A stretch of 64,000 nucleotides of DNA from Pseudomonadota bacterium (lineage in GTDB: Bacteria; Pseudomonadota; Alphaproteobacteria; Rhodospirillales; Magnetospirillaceae). The stretch spans positions 18,493 through 82,492 of the forward strand of contig JAJZVW010000017.1 of assembly GCA_021847015.1 (NCBI GenBank), written 5' to 3'. Every line of letters begins with the position of its first letter. Position 1 is the first letter of the stretch. The position numbers and the translations under genes are program-made. Positions 44,928 through 53,038 of this stretch are shown piece by piece. The notes beneath the pieces were generated by a model. The model had not been told where the DNA came from. It saw only the letters and a program-made list of their open reading frames with translations, and ran no database searches.

Positions 44928-46415
44928 TTACTGGAGGCGGAACTGGGCCAGCACCGCGAAGATGCGGAGCTGATCGACCAGGGTGCCGGGCCACAGCACG
45001 TCCACCCGGTTGGGGTTCTGGGCGTTCTGCTCGACGATCAGCGCCTGCGCGAACGCTGTGGCGTTCTGCACCCATCCCTGATTCAGCTCCATCCGCTTGT
45101 ACTCGCTGATGATCTCGGCGCGGATCATGTTGGGGGTGACGATGCCGGGGCCGCGGGTGCCGTTGGCAGCCAGCTTTGTGCGGGCGTATTTTGTGGTGAC
45201 GGCGGTTCTCATTTGCCGCAACACCGCCGCCAGCGTGTACATGGTCTCGACCTCGAGATACGAGTTGTCGGGCGAGCCCCACGCGTTCTTCTGGTAGGTG
45301 GTGATGAGGTTTTCGATCCGGACCGTCCCGGAATCGTCCACCGTGAATGTGGATATCCCGTCGTACAACAACGTGTTGCGGTCGGTGAGCGCGAATCGCG
45401 ATTCCACCGGGGGCGCCAGCACGCCGGCCAACGCCAGCGTCTGGAGCGGCAGAGCGGGATCGACCCGGATGCTGGTGGCGGCCGCGCCGGCCAGGGCCGC
45501 CGCCCAGATCCAGTTGGGCGTCGGACTGTCGTAAAAGCCCATGACGCTGGTGTGCTGGTCGTTGAGTCCGGTCCCCAGTGTGGTCTGTGCGCCGACCGTG
45601 CCGCGATACGCGGTGAGGGCGCCCCCATACAGCTGCTGCGCCCACGACCAGCGGCCGGTGGTGTCGTTCAGGAAGGCGGCGACTTCCCCCAGGCTGGTGG
45701 AATCGGTGTAGGGCAGCGCGATGAAATCGAATGTGGTGTCGCCCAAATTGGCGAGCGGCGTGGTCAGGTCGGGGGGCGTGGCGCCTCCGCTCATGGGGGT
45801 GATGGTTACCGCCATTCCCGCCGGGGTCGCCTCGCCGTTGCGGGCGCCCCCGTAATTGAGGCGGATGTCGATGTCGTTGCCGCAAGGACCCTTGTTGACG
45901 GCAGTCAGATCCACCTTGGTGTTGGTGACGGCATCGACGACGGCGGCGACCGGGCAGGTCGCGTCCGCGGCCAACGCGGCGACGATGGCCGAGGCGATCT
46001 GAGCCGCCGTCTGGGTCGGGAGCACCGGCACTGGATAGAGCTTGCCCGCCAAGTAGAGCGACAGCGTGCCGGACGCCGTGGGGGAGCTCGTGACGGCGAG
46101 CGATCCGGCGGCGGCCGTGGCCGCGCCATTGTCGGCCAGCGGCAGATACCATACCTCGCCGAAGGTATCGTTGAGGCGGTAGGCGGCGGTCATCAGCGCC
46201 AGCATGGAATTGGGGCCGCCCAGGACCTCGGCGTCGCCAACCCCCTGGCTGATCGCCGGCACCCCCGGCGTCGCGGTGCCGGCGGCGGTGATCTGGCCGA
46301 TGACGAGTGCCCGCAAATTGGCGGAAGCGCTGTTGGCCCTGGAATTGTCCAGTTCCGCGTAAAACAGCGGGACGCGGATGCCGGCGGGAATGTTCTTGAA
46401 GGGAACGGCGCTCAT
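44928..46415 (-). CDS. Contractile tail sheath protein (Mu gpL-like)
   Basis: 495 aa. FKNIPAGIRVPLFYAELDNSRAN, VLGGPNSMLALMTAAYRLNDTFGEVWYLPLADN and the C-terminal IVTPNMIRAEIISEYKRMELNQGWVQNATAFAQALIVEQN are conserved in Mu-type sheath proteins. Its presence defines the phage as a myovirus. It overlaps the DUF2635 gene by 4 bp. Confidence 0.94.
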   Translation of the reverse strand: MSAVPFKNIPAGIRVPLFYAELDNSRANSASANLRALVIGQITAAGTATPGVPAISQGVGDAEVLGGPNSMLALMTAAYRLNDTFGEVWYLPLADNGAATAAAGSLAVTSSPTASGTLSLYLAGKLYPVPVLPTQTAAQIASAIVAALAADATCPVAAVVDAVTNTKVDLTAVNKGPCGNDIDIRLNYGGARNGEATPAGMAVTITPMSGGATPPDLTTPLANLGDTTFDFIALPYTDSTSLGEVAAFLNDTTGRWSWAQQLYGGALTAYRGTVGAQTTLGTGLNDQHTSVMGFYDSPTPNWIWAAALAGAAATSIRVDPALPLQTLALAGVLAPPVESRFALTDRNTLLYDGISTFTVDDSGTVRIENLITTYQKNAWGSPDNSYLEVETMYTLAAVLRQMRTAVTTKYARTKLAANGTRGPGIVTPNMIRAEIISEYKRMELNQGWVQNATAFAQALIVEQNAQNPNRVDVLWPGTLVDQLRIFAVLAQFRLQ

Positions 46416-46609
46416 TTCGTGGCTCCGTCAGCGATGGCGCTGGGCGCGCCGGTGGCGTTGGATTGCGCGGGCGCCGCGACGACGACGTCACCGTCGCGGA
46501 CGCGTCGAATCCAGTAGGGCGTCTTCGGCACCTCGCGGCCGCCCTCGGGCAGCAGGTCGCGCAGGTCCGGGTCCCGGATCTTCAGGCCCGGGGCGGGCTT
46601 GACGTACAT
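46412..46609 (-). CDS. DUF2635 protein (Mu gp38-like)
   Basis: 65 aa. MYVKPAPGLKIRDPDLRDLLPEGGREVPKTPYWIRRVRDGDV is the DUF2635 signature. It is always found directly upstream of Mu-type sheath genes; its role is unknown. It is coupled to the sheath gene by an ATGA overlap. Confidence 0.9.
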   Translation of the reverse strand: MYVKPAPGLKIRDPDLRDLLPEGGREVPKTPYWIRRVRDGDVVVAAPAQSNATGAPSAIADGATK

Positions 46610-46630
46610 GGGCGTCTCCGTGGGTTCGGT

Positions 46631-46645
46631 GCGAACGGCGTTCGC
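46631..46645. promoter_or_regulatory. GCGAACGGCGTTCGC palindrome, site 4
   Basis: A perfect palindrome that extends to 10-bp arms (46628-46648). It lies in the 42-bp gap just upstream of the DUF2635-sheath pair. Confidence 0.65.
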
Positions 46646-46651
46646 ACCGGA

Positions 46652-47296
46652 TCAGGTTTGGGGCAGCACGATGTCGGCGCCGGCCTCGACGCGGCCGTCG
46701 GGGCCGCTGGCGCGGGGCGCCGGCTCGGCGGAATTCGGGAAGTCGGAATCGGTATAGGTGCCGGCCGGGTCGAAGACGTTGACCAGGTCCGTGTCGAGAT
46801 GGATCTCGGTCAGCGCCGGCGGCGTGACCAGCGAGTTTCCGGCGGCGTCGATGGTGGGCTCGTAGACTTGGTAGAGCTCGACGTCGAGGCTGATCTCGGC
46901 TTGACCGATATGCCTCCGGTCGGCCTCGTTCACGGCCAGGCGCACGCGCCAGGACGGGAACGCCTGGATTTCGGCGTTGAAGATGAACTGGCCGTTTTGC
47001 AGCAGCGCCGCCTTGACCTGGTCCGTCAGGAGCCGGATGTTGGCGTCGGCGGCCGATTCGCTGGTGGCGTCGAGCTGGGCTTCCACCTGGAGCGTGACGA
47101 CCGTGGTGAACTGGGGAGGCCACGTGCGGGGCGCCACCGCCTCGGCCCGTTCCTCGGGGGTCCGGACGATCAGCAGCGGGTATTGCTGATTCCAGGTCGG
47201 CCAGTCGCGGGGGCTGAAGACATTCTCCCCCGCCAGCGTGCCGGCCGCCTGAAGCGCGGTCACCGCCGCGTCCCTGAGAGCGTCGGAATCGATCAT
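46652..47296 (-). CDS. Mu gp37-like protein (DUF1834)
   Basis: 214 aa. NVFSPRDWPTWNQQYPLLIVRTPEERAEAVA and FTTVVTLQVEAQLDATSESAADANIRLLTDQVKAALLQNG match the gp37/DUF1834 family, thought to act in tail termination or head-tail connection. It lies between the head genes and the tail sheath, as expected for a connector or terminator protein. Confidence 0.82.
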   Translation of the reverse strand: MIDSDALRDAAVTALQAAGTLAGENVFSPRDWPTWNQQYPLLIVRTPEERAEAVAPRTWPPQFTTVVTLQVEAQLDATSESAADANIRLLTDQVKAALLQNGQFIFNAEIQAFPSWRVRLAVNEADRRHIGQAEISLDVELYQVYEPTIDAAGNSLVTPPALTEIHLDTDLVNVFDPAGTYTDSDFPNSAEPAPRASGPDGRVEAGADIVLPQT

Positions 47297-47309
47297 CCCT
47301 CTTCTCCCT

Positions 47310-47639
47310 CTATCCCGACAGGTAGCCCAGCATCAGCTTGGCGCCCCCATGTCCGTCCAGGCGCACCTCCTTGACGACGTAGGTGATGCCGGTGCGCTGT
47401 ACGGTGAGCTGGTCCACCTGTACCGGCGGCTGCGCGAACTGGGACAATTGCACCCCGAGGACCGGCATTTCCCCGGTCAAGGGAACGCCGTCGGCGGTGA
47501 TGCTGTCGATCTCGCGGTAGGCCTCGTCGAACACCCCGGTGACGACGAACATCCCCCCGGCGGCCGGCGCGTAGGTCACCGGCTCGCCGAAGACGTCCAT
47601 GCACGGGCCGATCACGGCCGTGTCCCAATCGATGGCCAT
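47310..47639 (-). CDS. Head-tail joining protein (lambda gpFII-like)
   Basis: 109 aa. MAIDWDTAVIGPCMDVFGEPVTYAPAAGG and the later RTGITYVVKEVRLDGHGGAKLMLGYL resemble the gpFII family that forms the interface between head and tail. It lies after the capsid and neck genes in lambda order. Confidence 0.8.
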   Translation of the reverse strand: MAIDWDTAVIGPCMDVFGEPVTYAPAAGGMFVVTGVFDEAYREIDSITADGVPLTGEMPVLGVQLSQFAQPPVQVDQLTVQRTGITYVVKEVRLDGHGGAKLMLGYLSG

Positions 47640-47642
47640 GGA

Positions 47643-47888
47643 TCACCCCCCGGGACGGGTGACGGTCGGGCCCTCCGCCGGTGAGAAGGTCGGACCCTGG
47701 CCGACGGGAAGCGCCGGCGCGGCCGGATCGACCAGGAACCCCAGCGCCCGCAGACGCTTGGCCTCGGCCGCCTCCACGCCGAGACTGTCGCCGGGGCCAT
47801 GTTTCCTGCCGCCGTTCCACACGGTGCGGCCCGGAGCGACGGTGACGGTTTCGGTTTCGGGCGCGGCGCCCTCTTTCGGCGCGGCCAT
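47643..47888 (-). CDS. Small phage neck/head protein, unassigned
   Basis: 81 aa, Pro- and Gly-rich at both ends, with a core (VTVAPGRTVWNGGRKHGPGDSLGVEAAEAKRLRALGFLVDP) that reads as a short beta-hairpin/helix fold of small phage proteins found between capsid and connector genes. It starts at the base where the capsid gene ends. I do not assign a definite function. Confidence 0.7.
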   Translation of the reverse strand: MAAPKEGAAPETETVTVAPGRTVWNGGRKHGPGDSLGVEAAEAKRLRALGFLVDPAAPALPVGQGPTFSPAEGPTVTRPGG

Positions 47889-48958
47889 CAGTTAACCACC
47901 GCCGGGCAGACGGTCGCGGCCAGGCAGGCGTTGACGCGGCTGGGGATGACGATGGGCGACGACTGCATCAGCAGCAGCCGCTGGGGAGGATCGTTCTCGA
48001 CCCACGTTTTCGGCGCGTAGGGGAGCGCCGCGTAATTGAAGGCGGGATCGAGGATCTGGCCGAAAGCGCGCGTGCCCATCAGATCGGCGCCGGTCACGAG
48101 GACGGTGCCGTCGGGCAGCATCGGCTGTTCGACGTTGTTATCGTCCACGTACCAGTCGTTGTAGACCCACAGATCGTACTGACCCCAGCGGCCCTTGTAC
48201 TGGGCGCCCCGCTGGACCTGGGCGCCGACGTTGACGGTGTTGCCCTGACCCCCGTTCCCGGGATACCAGATCGTCGCCTTCACGACGGGGTCCAGGATGA
48301 ACATGGCCCAGGAAGTGGTGGTGAAGACCAGATCGGTGGCGACGCCGCCCGAGGTCTTCAGCATCTGGTGGCCCCAGTCCTCGATGTTCTGGGACGGGCT
48401 GGCGGTGCCGGCGGCGATGTTCGCCGCGGACCAAACCGCACCGGCCGTCAGGGCCACCGTGAGGGACGAATCGCGGCCGAAATCGACCACCACGGTCGGG
48501 AAGCCCTCCCCGGAGATGGTCACGGTGCCGGTCTGCAGCGCCGAGGAGGCCATCCATTCCAGGCGCCGGTCGAGCATGTCGATCTGGTCGGTCATCTCGA
48601 ATTCGAGGTTGGCCATCTCGCGCTCCATGCCCGTGAGCGCACCGCCGATGCGCTCGCCGATCATGCGCCGCACCGGCTTGCGCAGATCAGGTGCGCGCTT
48701 GTCCTTGATGTAGGCGGGCTTGAAGATGTTGGTCTGATACCGCCGCTGTTCGACCAGCTTACCCTCGACCAGTGGCGAGACGAAGGGGCTCATGCGCCGC
48801 TTGCCCACGTCGACATCGATCGACACGTATTCGGAATCGGACATGACGACGTTGGGGAAGAACCGGTCCAGCAGGAACTTCTGCGCCCGCTTGAGGTTGG
48901 GAACGACCTGTATCAGGACGTTGGTGTCGTAAATGAAGGTATTGTTGGTCGCCGACAT
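47888..48958 (-). CDS. Major capsid protein (lambda gpE family)
   Basis: 356 aa. FLLDRFFPNVVMSDSEYVSIDVDVGKRRMSPFVSPLVEGKLVEQRRYQTNIFKPAYIKDKRAPDL is the diagnostic start of the phage major capsid E family (HK97 fold). It forms the icosahedral head shell. It is preceded by the decoration, scaffold-like and protease genes, as in lambda. Confidence 0.94.
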   Translation of the reverse strand: MSATNNTFIYDTNVLIQVVPNLKRAQKFLLDRFFPNVVMSDSEYVSIDVDVGKRRMSPFVSPLVEGKLVEQRRYQTNIFKPAYIKDKRAPDLRKPVRRMIGERIGGALTGMEREMANLEFEMTDQIDMLDRRLEWMASSALQTGTVTISGEGFPTVVVDFGRDSSLTVALTAGAVWSAANIAAGTASPSQNIEDWGHQMLKTSGGVATDLVFTTTSWAMFILDPVVKATIWYPGNGGQGNTVNVGAQVQRGAQYKGRWGQYDLWVYNDWYVDDNNVEQPMLPDGTVLVTGADLMGTRAFGQILDPAFNYAALPYAPKTWVENDPPQRLLLMQSSPIVIPSRVNACLAATVCPAVVN

Positions 48959-48984
48959 GGCGCGTCTCCTTGGTCAGGCCGTGG

Positions 48985-49674
48985 TTAGGTCGGGTCCGCG
49001 GCGGAGACCGCCGACTTGACGAAGATCCCCAGCGGCCGCAGGGCGGCGGTGAGCGTGGCGAGCGTCCAGGACGCGTCGAAAGTCAGCGCGTTGGCGTTGA
49101 ACTCGCCCATCACGTAGGCGCCGGCGGCCACGGGACCTCCGCTGGCGTCGGCGTAATCGGCCAGGATGGCCGCAGGCACCTGGCTGCCGTCGGTCGCGGT
49201 CTTGACCGATTCGACCCAGCTGCCGGCGCCGAGCGCGACGGCGATGCTGAACCCGTCGCCGGCGACGAAGGCCGTGCCGCCGGCGGTGACGGTGAAGCCG
49301 AGCTGGTCGGCATAGGAGGCGCCGGTATCGCCATCGGCGAGACGGTCGCCGTTTGGTGCCTGCACCGCGAATGTGGTCGCGCCCGTGAAGGTGAGGACGT
49401 ACGTCCCCTGCGCCGCGTTGGCGGTCAAAGTCACGGCCGAGATGGTGCCGTTGCCGGTGTTGGCGCCTCCGGCCGGCTTGCCGCCGGCGGCGGTGGCGGA
49501 CCCGAGGGTCTGCTGTCCCAGCACGGTGCCGCGCTGGAGCGTGCCGGCGCCGAGGGTGATGTCCTGGCTGACCAGCTTGAGATTTCCGGCGATCAGCTGG
49601 TCGGGGATGTACGTCTCGGCGTAGATCCCCGGCTGTTGCGGGTTGTCGCCGATCTGATTGACGGTGAGCGTCAT
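48985..49674 (-). CDS. Head decoration protein (lambda gpD family)
   Basis: 229 aa, longer than lambda gpD (about 110 aa). The N-terminal YAETYIPDQLIAGNLKLVSQDITLGAGTLQRGTVLGQ and the C-terminal DASGGPVAAGAYVMGEFNANALTFD are the two halves of the gpD fold. An inserted Thr/Gly-rich beta domain (about residues 80-155: TLTANAAQGTYVLTFTGATTFAVQAPNGDRLADG) separates them. The insertion may be an Ig-like surface knob. The protein stabilises expanded capsids. Confidence 0.88.
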   Translation of the reverse strand: MTLTVNQIGDNPQQPGIYAETYIPDQLIAGNLKLVSQDITLGAGTLQRGTVLGQQTLGSATAAGGKPAGGANTGNGTISAVTLTANAAQGTYVLTFTGATTFAVQAPNGDRLADGDTGASYADQLGFTVTAGGTAFVAGDGFSIAVALGAGSWVESVKTATDGSQVPAAILADYADASGGPVAAGAYVMGEFNANALTFDASWTLATLTAALRPLGIFVKSAVSAADPT

Positions 49675-49704
49675 GTCGGTGGTGTCCTTTGTCGGGAGGG
49701 ATGC

Positions 49705-50289
49705 TTACGCTTCGCCGCGCGCCTTCTTGGCGGCCGCGACGATGCGGGCGGCGATGCCCTGAGGATCGTTCGGGTCGAGACCGGAGGCGTCGGCACCGGG
49801 GTTGGGGATGCGGACGCCGCCCATCCGGGTCCCGAGCCCCTCGCGACGGGGCTCGGTGGCCGCCGCGGCGTTCAGCACGGCGATAGCCGCCGAGGCCGTC
49901 AGGGACGTGTCGAACGCCAGCACGCCGGCCTGTTCGACGCGGCCGGCCTGGATGCCGTGGGCGAGGATGCGGGCGCAACGGGCGCGCTCGGCCTGGCGGC
50001 CGGCCGCCGATTTGGCGTCCTCCTCGTCGCCGCCGTCCTCGTCGCCCTCGGTATCGGCGTCATCGGCGTCATCGCCGCCCTCGTCGTCGCCGGATTTTGT
50101 GCGCTTGGCCTTTTTCTTGCTCTTTTTCTTGCCGGACTCGTCTTCGTCCTCGCCGTCCTTTTCCGTCTCGTCCTCGGACCCTTCCGGCTCGTCGCCGTCG
50201 CGGTCCTCCTCCTCGGCTTTCTTGGCGGTGGCGATGCCCAGCAAATGCGCGAACGACGTCGCCGCGCCCACCAGGGAACGGTTCTTCAT
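49705..50289 (-). CDS. Highly acidic scaffold-like phage protein
   Basis: 194 aa. Residues about 20-95 are almost entirely Asp, Glu and Lys blocks (EEEDRDGDEPEGSEDE..., KKKSKKKAKR). The C-terminal half is helical (RQAERARCARILAHGIQAGRVEQAGVLAFDTSLTASAAIAVL). Proteins like this, encoded between the S49 protease and gpD, are assumed to act in scaffolding or capsid maturation in place of lambda Nu3. The start at 50289 follows the protease stop by 24 bp. Confidence 0.7.
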   Translation of the reverse strand: MKNRSLVGAATSFAHLLGIATAKKAEEEDRDGDEPEGSEDETEKDGEDEDESGKKKSKKKAKRTKSGDDEGGDDADDADTEGDEDGGDEEDAKSAAGRQAERARCARILAHGIQAGRVEQAGVLAFDTSLTASAAIAVLNAAAATEPRREGLGTRMGGVRIPNPGADASGLDPNDPQGIAARIVAAAKKARGEA

Positions 50290-50313
50290 GGTCTCAACCT
50301 TTCAGCAGCAGGA

Positions 50314-51114
50314 TCAGCCCAGCTCGGCGAGCAGGGCCCGGAAAGCGGCGTCGGGCGCCATCACCGCGTCGGCCAGGCCGATGGACACGCCATCGTCGCC
50401 CAGAAACGTCGCGGCCTCGGTCTCGCGGACCTTGTCGGCCGAAAGACCACGGTTTCGGGCGACCGTCCGCACGAACAGATCGCCCATGGTGTCGATGTCG
50501 GCCTGGATGCGCGCCAGCGCCTCCTTGGCCAGAGGCATTTCGGGATGGCCGTCCGCCTTGCGCGCACCAAAGGCGACGACGGTCACCTTGATCCCAGCCT
50601 CCGCCAGAGCCGCCGACCAATCGACATGCATCCAGATGACGCCGATGGAGCCGGTGCCCCCGGTGCGCGGAACGGTGATCCGATCCGCCGCCGAGGCGAT
50701 GGCGTAGGCCGCCGAATAGGCGTTTTCGCCCAGGATCGCGTGGATCGGCTTCGGCCCGCGCGCGGCGTAGATGGCGTCGGCGAGGTCGAAACAGCCGGTG
50801 ACAGTGCCGCCGGGGCTATCCACGTCCAGGACGATGGCGCGGACGTCCGAGGCGGCCGCCGCAGCGGCCACTCCCCGTCGGATCCAGTCATAGCCGGTCG
50901 CCCAGGAGCCGTAGGCGAAATCGCCCGGCATCAGGATTCCCTGCACCGGGATCACCGCCACGCCGTCGATCAGGCCGTAGGCGCGCGACGGGCGGTCGTC
51001 ATCCATGGCCAGCGCCGCCGCCGGGGACGCCTGCCATGCCGTAGCCAGGCCGGCGGCATGGCCGAGATGGAGCGCCAGCGGCCGATTGGCGAGCCTATGG
51101 GGCAGTCCTTCCAT
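50314..51114 (-). CDS. S49-family capsid maturation protease (lambda gpC-like)
   Basis: A 266-aa ClpP/SppA-fold serine protease. LDVDSPGGTVTGCFDLADAI, the nucleophile region GENAYSAAYAIASAADRITV and TGSIGVIWMHVDWSAALAEAGIKVT are characteristic. It processes scaffold and portal during head assembly. Unlike lambda gpC it lacks the C-terminal Nu3 scaffold, which here seems to be the separate acidic protein. Confidence 0.92.
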   Translation of the reverse strand: MEGLPHRLANRPLALHLGHAAGLATAWQASPAAALAMDDDRPSRAYGLIDGVAVIPVQGILMPGDFAYGSWATGYDWIRRGVAAAAAASDVRAIVLDVDSPGGTVTGCFDLADAIYAARGPKPIHAILGENAYSAAYAIASAADRITVPRTGGTGSIGVIWMHVDWSAALAEAGIKVTVVAFGARKADGHPEMPLAKEALARIQADIDTMGDLFVRTVARNRGLSADKVRETEAATFLGDDGVSIGLADAVMAPDAAFRALLAELG

Positions 51115-51127
51115 TACACCGTCTCCA

Positions 51128-52762
51128 TCATATCGCTTCCGGTTTCTTCACCACGTCCGCCGCCGTCTGCATTCCGGCCCAGGTGGGGACGGGAATGCCG
51201 AGCTCGGCGAAGCGGTCGATTTCGATTTTTCGCTGCTCCAGGATCTCCTCCCAATCCTCGCCGACGTTTTCGGCGACCTCCGACTCCAATGTCGAAAGGC
51301 CGGCATCCATTCCCAGGACGGCACCCTGCTTCTCGGCGACCGGATCGACCCAGCCGCGGCCGGGGCCCAGCCATCGGCACCGGCCGTATTCGGCCCGGCA
51401 TTCGATGTAACCGGGCGCGCCGGCGGGGAGCGGCAGATCGTCCACCTCGAACACCTCCTCGACGAAGGCATCGAAGATCGGCTGCCCGAAGCCGTGGGCG
51501 AAATCGGTGCGGCGACGGTGCAGAGTCTTCCAGGCTTCGAGGAGCGCGGCACGTGCCGAGCTGTAATTCGTGTCGGACCAATCCTGGCTGACCTGCTGGG
51601 CCGAGACGCCGGCCCCGGCGGCGACGTTCCGGAGCACGGCTTTCTCGAACTCGGCGAAATTGCTCGTCGGCCTCGCCGCCGTTACGGCCTTGATCGCCTC
51701 CCCCGGGAACAGGGTCGGCAGCCGCGCGCCGCCCAGCGTAATGCGCCGATCGTCGTGAAACTCGGCGCGCATCTCCTGGTACGGCGACAGGCCGTCCTGA
51801 CCGCCCAGCGCGCCTTCCACCATCTCGGGGTCGTAGGGGCTTTCGATATAGGCCCCGAAGATGGCGTTGAGGATGGCGGCATCGAGCTCGGTGCCGTCGT
51901 ATTTCACCAGCATCTTAAGGCGCTGGAGTACCGGGGTGAGGATGCCCGCGCCCCCCCGGTGCTGGCCGGCGCGGTCGGCGTCGAAATCATGGACGACGAT
52001 CGGACGGCCCCAGGGGGTTTCACGCGGGATGAGGTCCCATTGTACGCTTTCGGCCGCGCTGAACCAATCGCCCTGATGCGCGCGCCGGATCCAGTAGCCG
52101 GTGGCGGCTCCGAATGCATCGACCTCGACGCCGCCCCGCATGGTCATCTGGTCGAATCGCAGCTGGGGGTTCGACAGCCTGTCGGGATCGATCAGCTGCA
52201 CCGTGGTTGCGTAGCGGGCGCGTCCGTAGCCGACGCGGTCGGGCAGCCAGTGCAGGATGGCGAGAGCGTCGCCATCGACGATCTTGTGCCGAAAGGCGAG
52301 CCGCATCATCTGCGCGGCGGTCTGATGCCGCTGGGCGTCGCAGTAGCGCCCCGGATCGTTGGCCCAGGTCCGCCATTTGGCCGAAACCGCCTTCCCGAAC
52401 TCGTCGGCCCATTTGGCGTCGAAGGCCTTGATCCCGGTACCCGACGACAGGGCGCGGTAATCCGGCTTCGAGATCGGGCGAAAATTGGCGCCGATCGCAT
52501 TGTCGAGCACCCGGGTGACCGTGCCGGCCGCCCAGCCGTCGTTCCGCGCCAGGTCGCGCACCCGCGACACGATGCGGTCGCGGTACATGTTGAGCTCGCC
52601 GTCCGGCGACCACAGATACGGCCGCCACGCGGCCATGTGGTCGCCGTAGATGTCGGCGGCATCGTAGGGGACCGCGCCCCCGCCGGTCAGCATCGAGGCG
52701 CGCCGCCGCGCGGGCGGCAGCGGACGGCCATCGGGCCCGAGAATGGTGACGGCGGAACTCAT
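51128..52762 (-). CDS. Portal protein (lambda gpB family)
   Basis: 544 aa. RDIVSRVRDLARNDGWAAGTV-like N-terminal text, DALAILHWLPDR, VQLIDPDRLSNP and GFGQPIFDAFVEEV match lambda gpB / HK97-type portals, which form the 12-mer DNA gate at the head vertex. The length is normal. It shares its first base with the gpW stop (52762), so translation is coupled. Confidence 0.93.
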   Translation of the reverse strand: MSSAVTILGPDGRPLPPARRRASMLTGGGAVPYDAADIYGDHMAAWRPYLWSPDGELNMYRDRIVSRVRDLARNDGWAAGTVTRVLDNAIGANFRPISKPDYRALSSGTGIKAFDAKWADEFGKAVSAKWRTWANDPGRYCDAQRHQTAAQMMRLAFRHKIVDGDALAILHWLPDRVGYGRARYATTVQLIDPDRLSNPQLRFDQMTMRGGVEVDAFGAATGYWIRRAHQGDWFSAAESVQWDLIPRETPWGRPIVVHDFDADRAGQHRGGAGILTPVLQRLKMLVKYDGTELDAAILNAIFGAYIESPYDPEMVEGALGGQDGLSPYQEMRAEFHDDRRITLGGARLPTLFPGEAIKAVTAARPTSNFAEFEKAVLRNVAAGAGVSAQQVSQDWSDTNYSSARAALLEAWKTLHRRRTDFAHGFGQPIFDAFVEEVFEVDDLPLPAGAPGYIECRAEYGRCRWLGPGRGWVDPVAEKQGAVLGMDAGLSTLESEVAENVGEDWEEILEQRKIEIDRFAELGIPVPTWAGMQTAADVVKKPEAI

Positions 52763-53028
52763 CAGCGGAACCAGAATCGGATGGGACGGCGGGGACGGCG
52801 GATCAGTCCCAGTTGGGCCTGAAGCTCGCGGATCGCCGCCACGAGCGCCGGCAGGTTGGCCCGGGTATAGGTAACGGACTTGGCCCCGTCACCCTGGGTG
52901 TAGGAATAACTCTCCCCCTTCGCGCCCGTCGTCAGGTCGATATAGGCCTGCTGTGCGGCCGCCAGGTCGGCCTGGAGCTGCGCCGCGGCACGGCCGGCCA
53001 GGATGCTGGTGGCGGGGTTGAACGACAC
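52762..53028 (-). CDS. Head completion protein gpW-like
   Basis: 88 aa. LQADLAAAQQAYIDLTTGAKGESYSYTQGDGAKSVTYTRANLPALVAAIRELQAQLG matches the gpW fold (helix, beta hairpin, helix) with a basic C-terminal tail. It plugs the filled head and joins the tail. It lies between terminase and portal, exactly as in lambda. Confidence 0.92.
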   Translation of the reverse strand: MSFNPATSILAGRAAAQLQADLAAAQQAYIDLTTGAKGESYSYTQGDGAKSVTYTRANLPALVAAIRELQAQLGLIRRPRRPIRFWFR

Positions 53029-53038
53029 GGCTTCTCTC

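Noticed and set aside
41728..44973. A 1,081-codon + strand open frame opposite the tape measure and gp43-like genes
   Set aside because: Same cause: GC-driven absence of stops opposite recognised phage tail genes.
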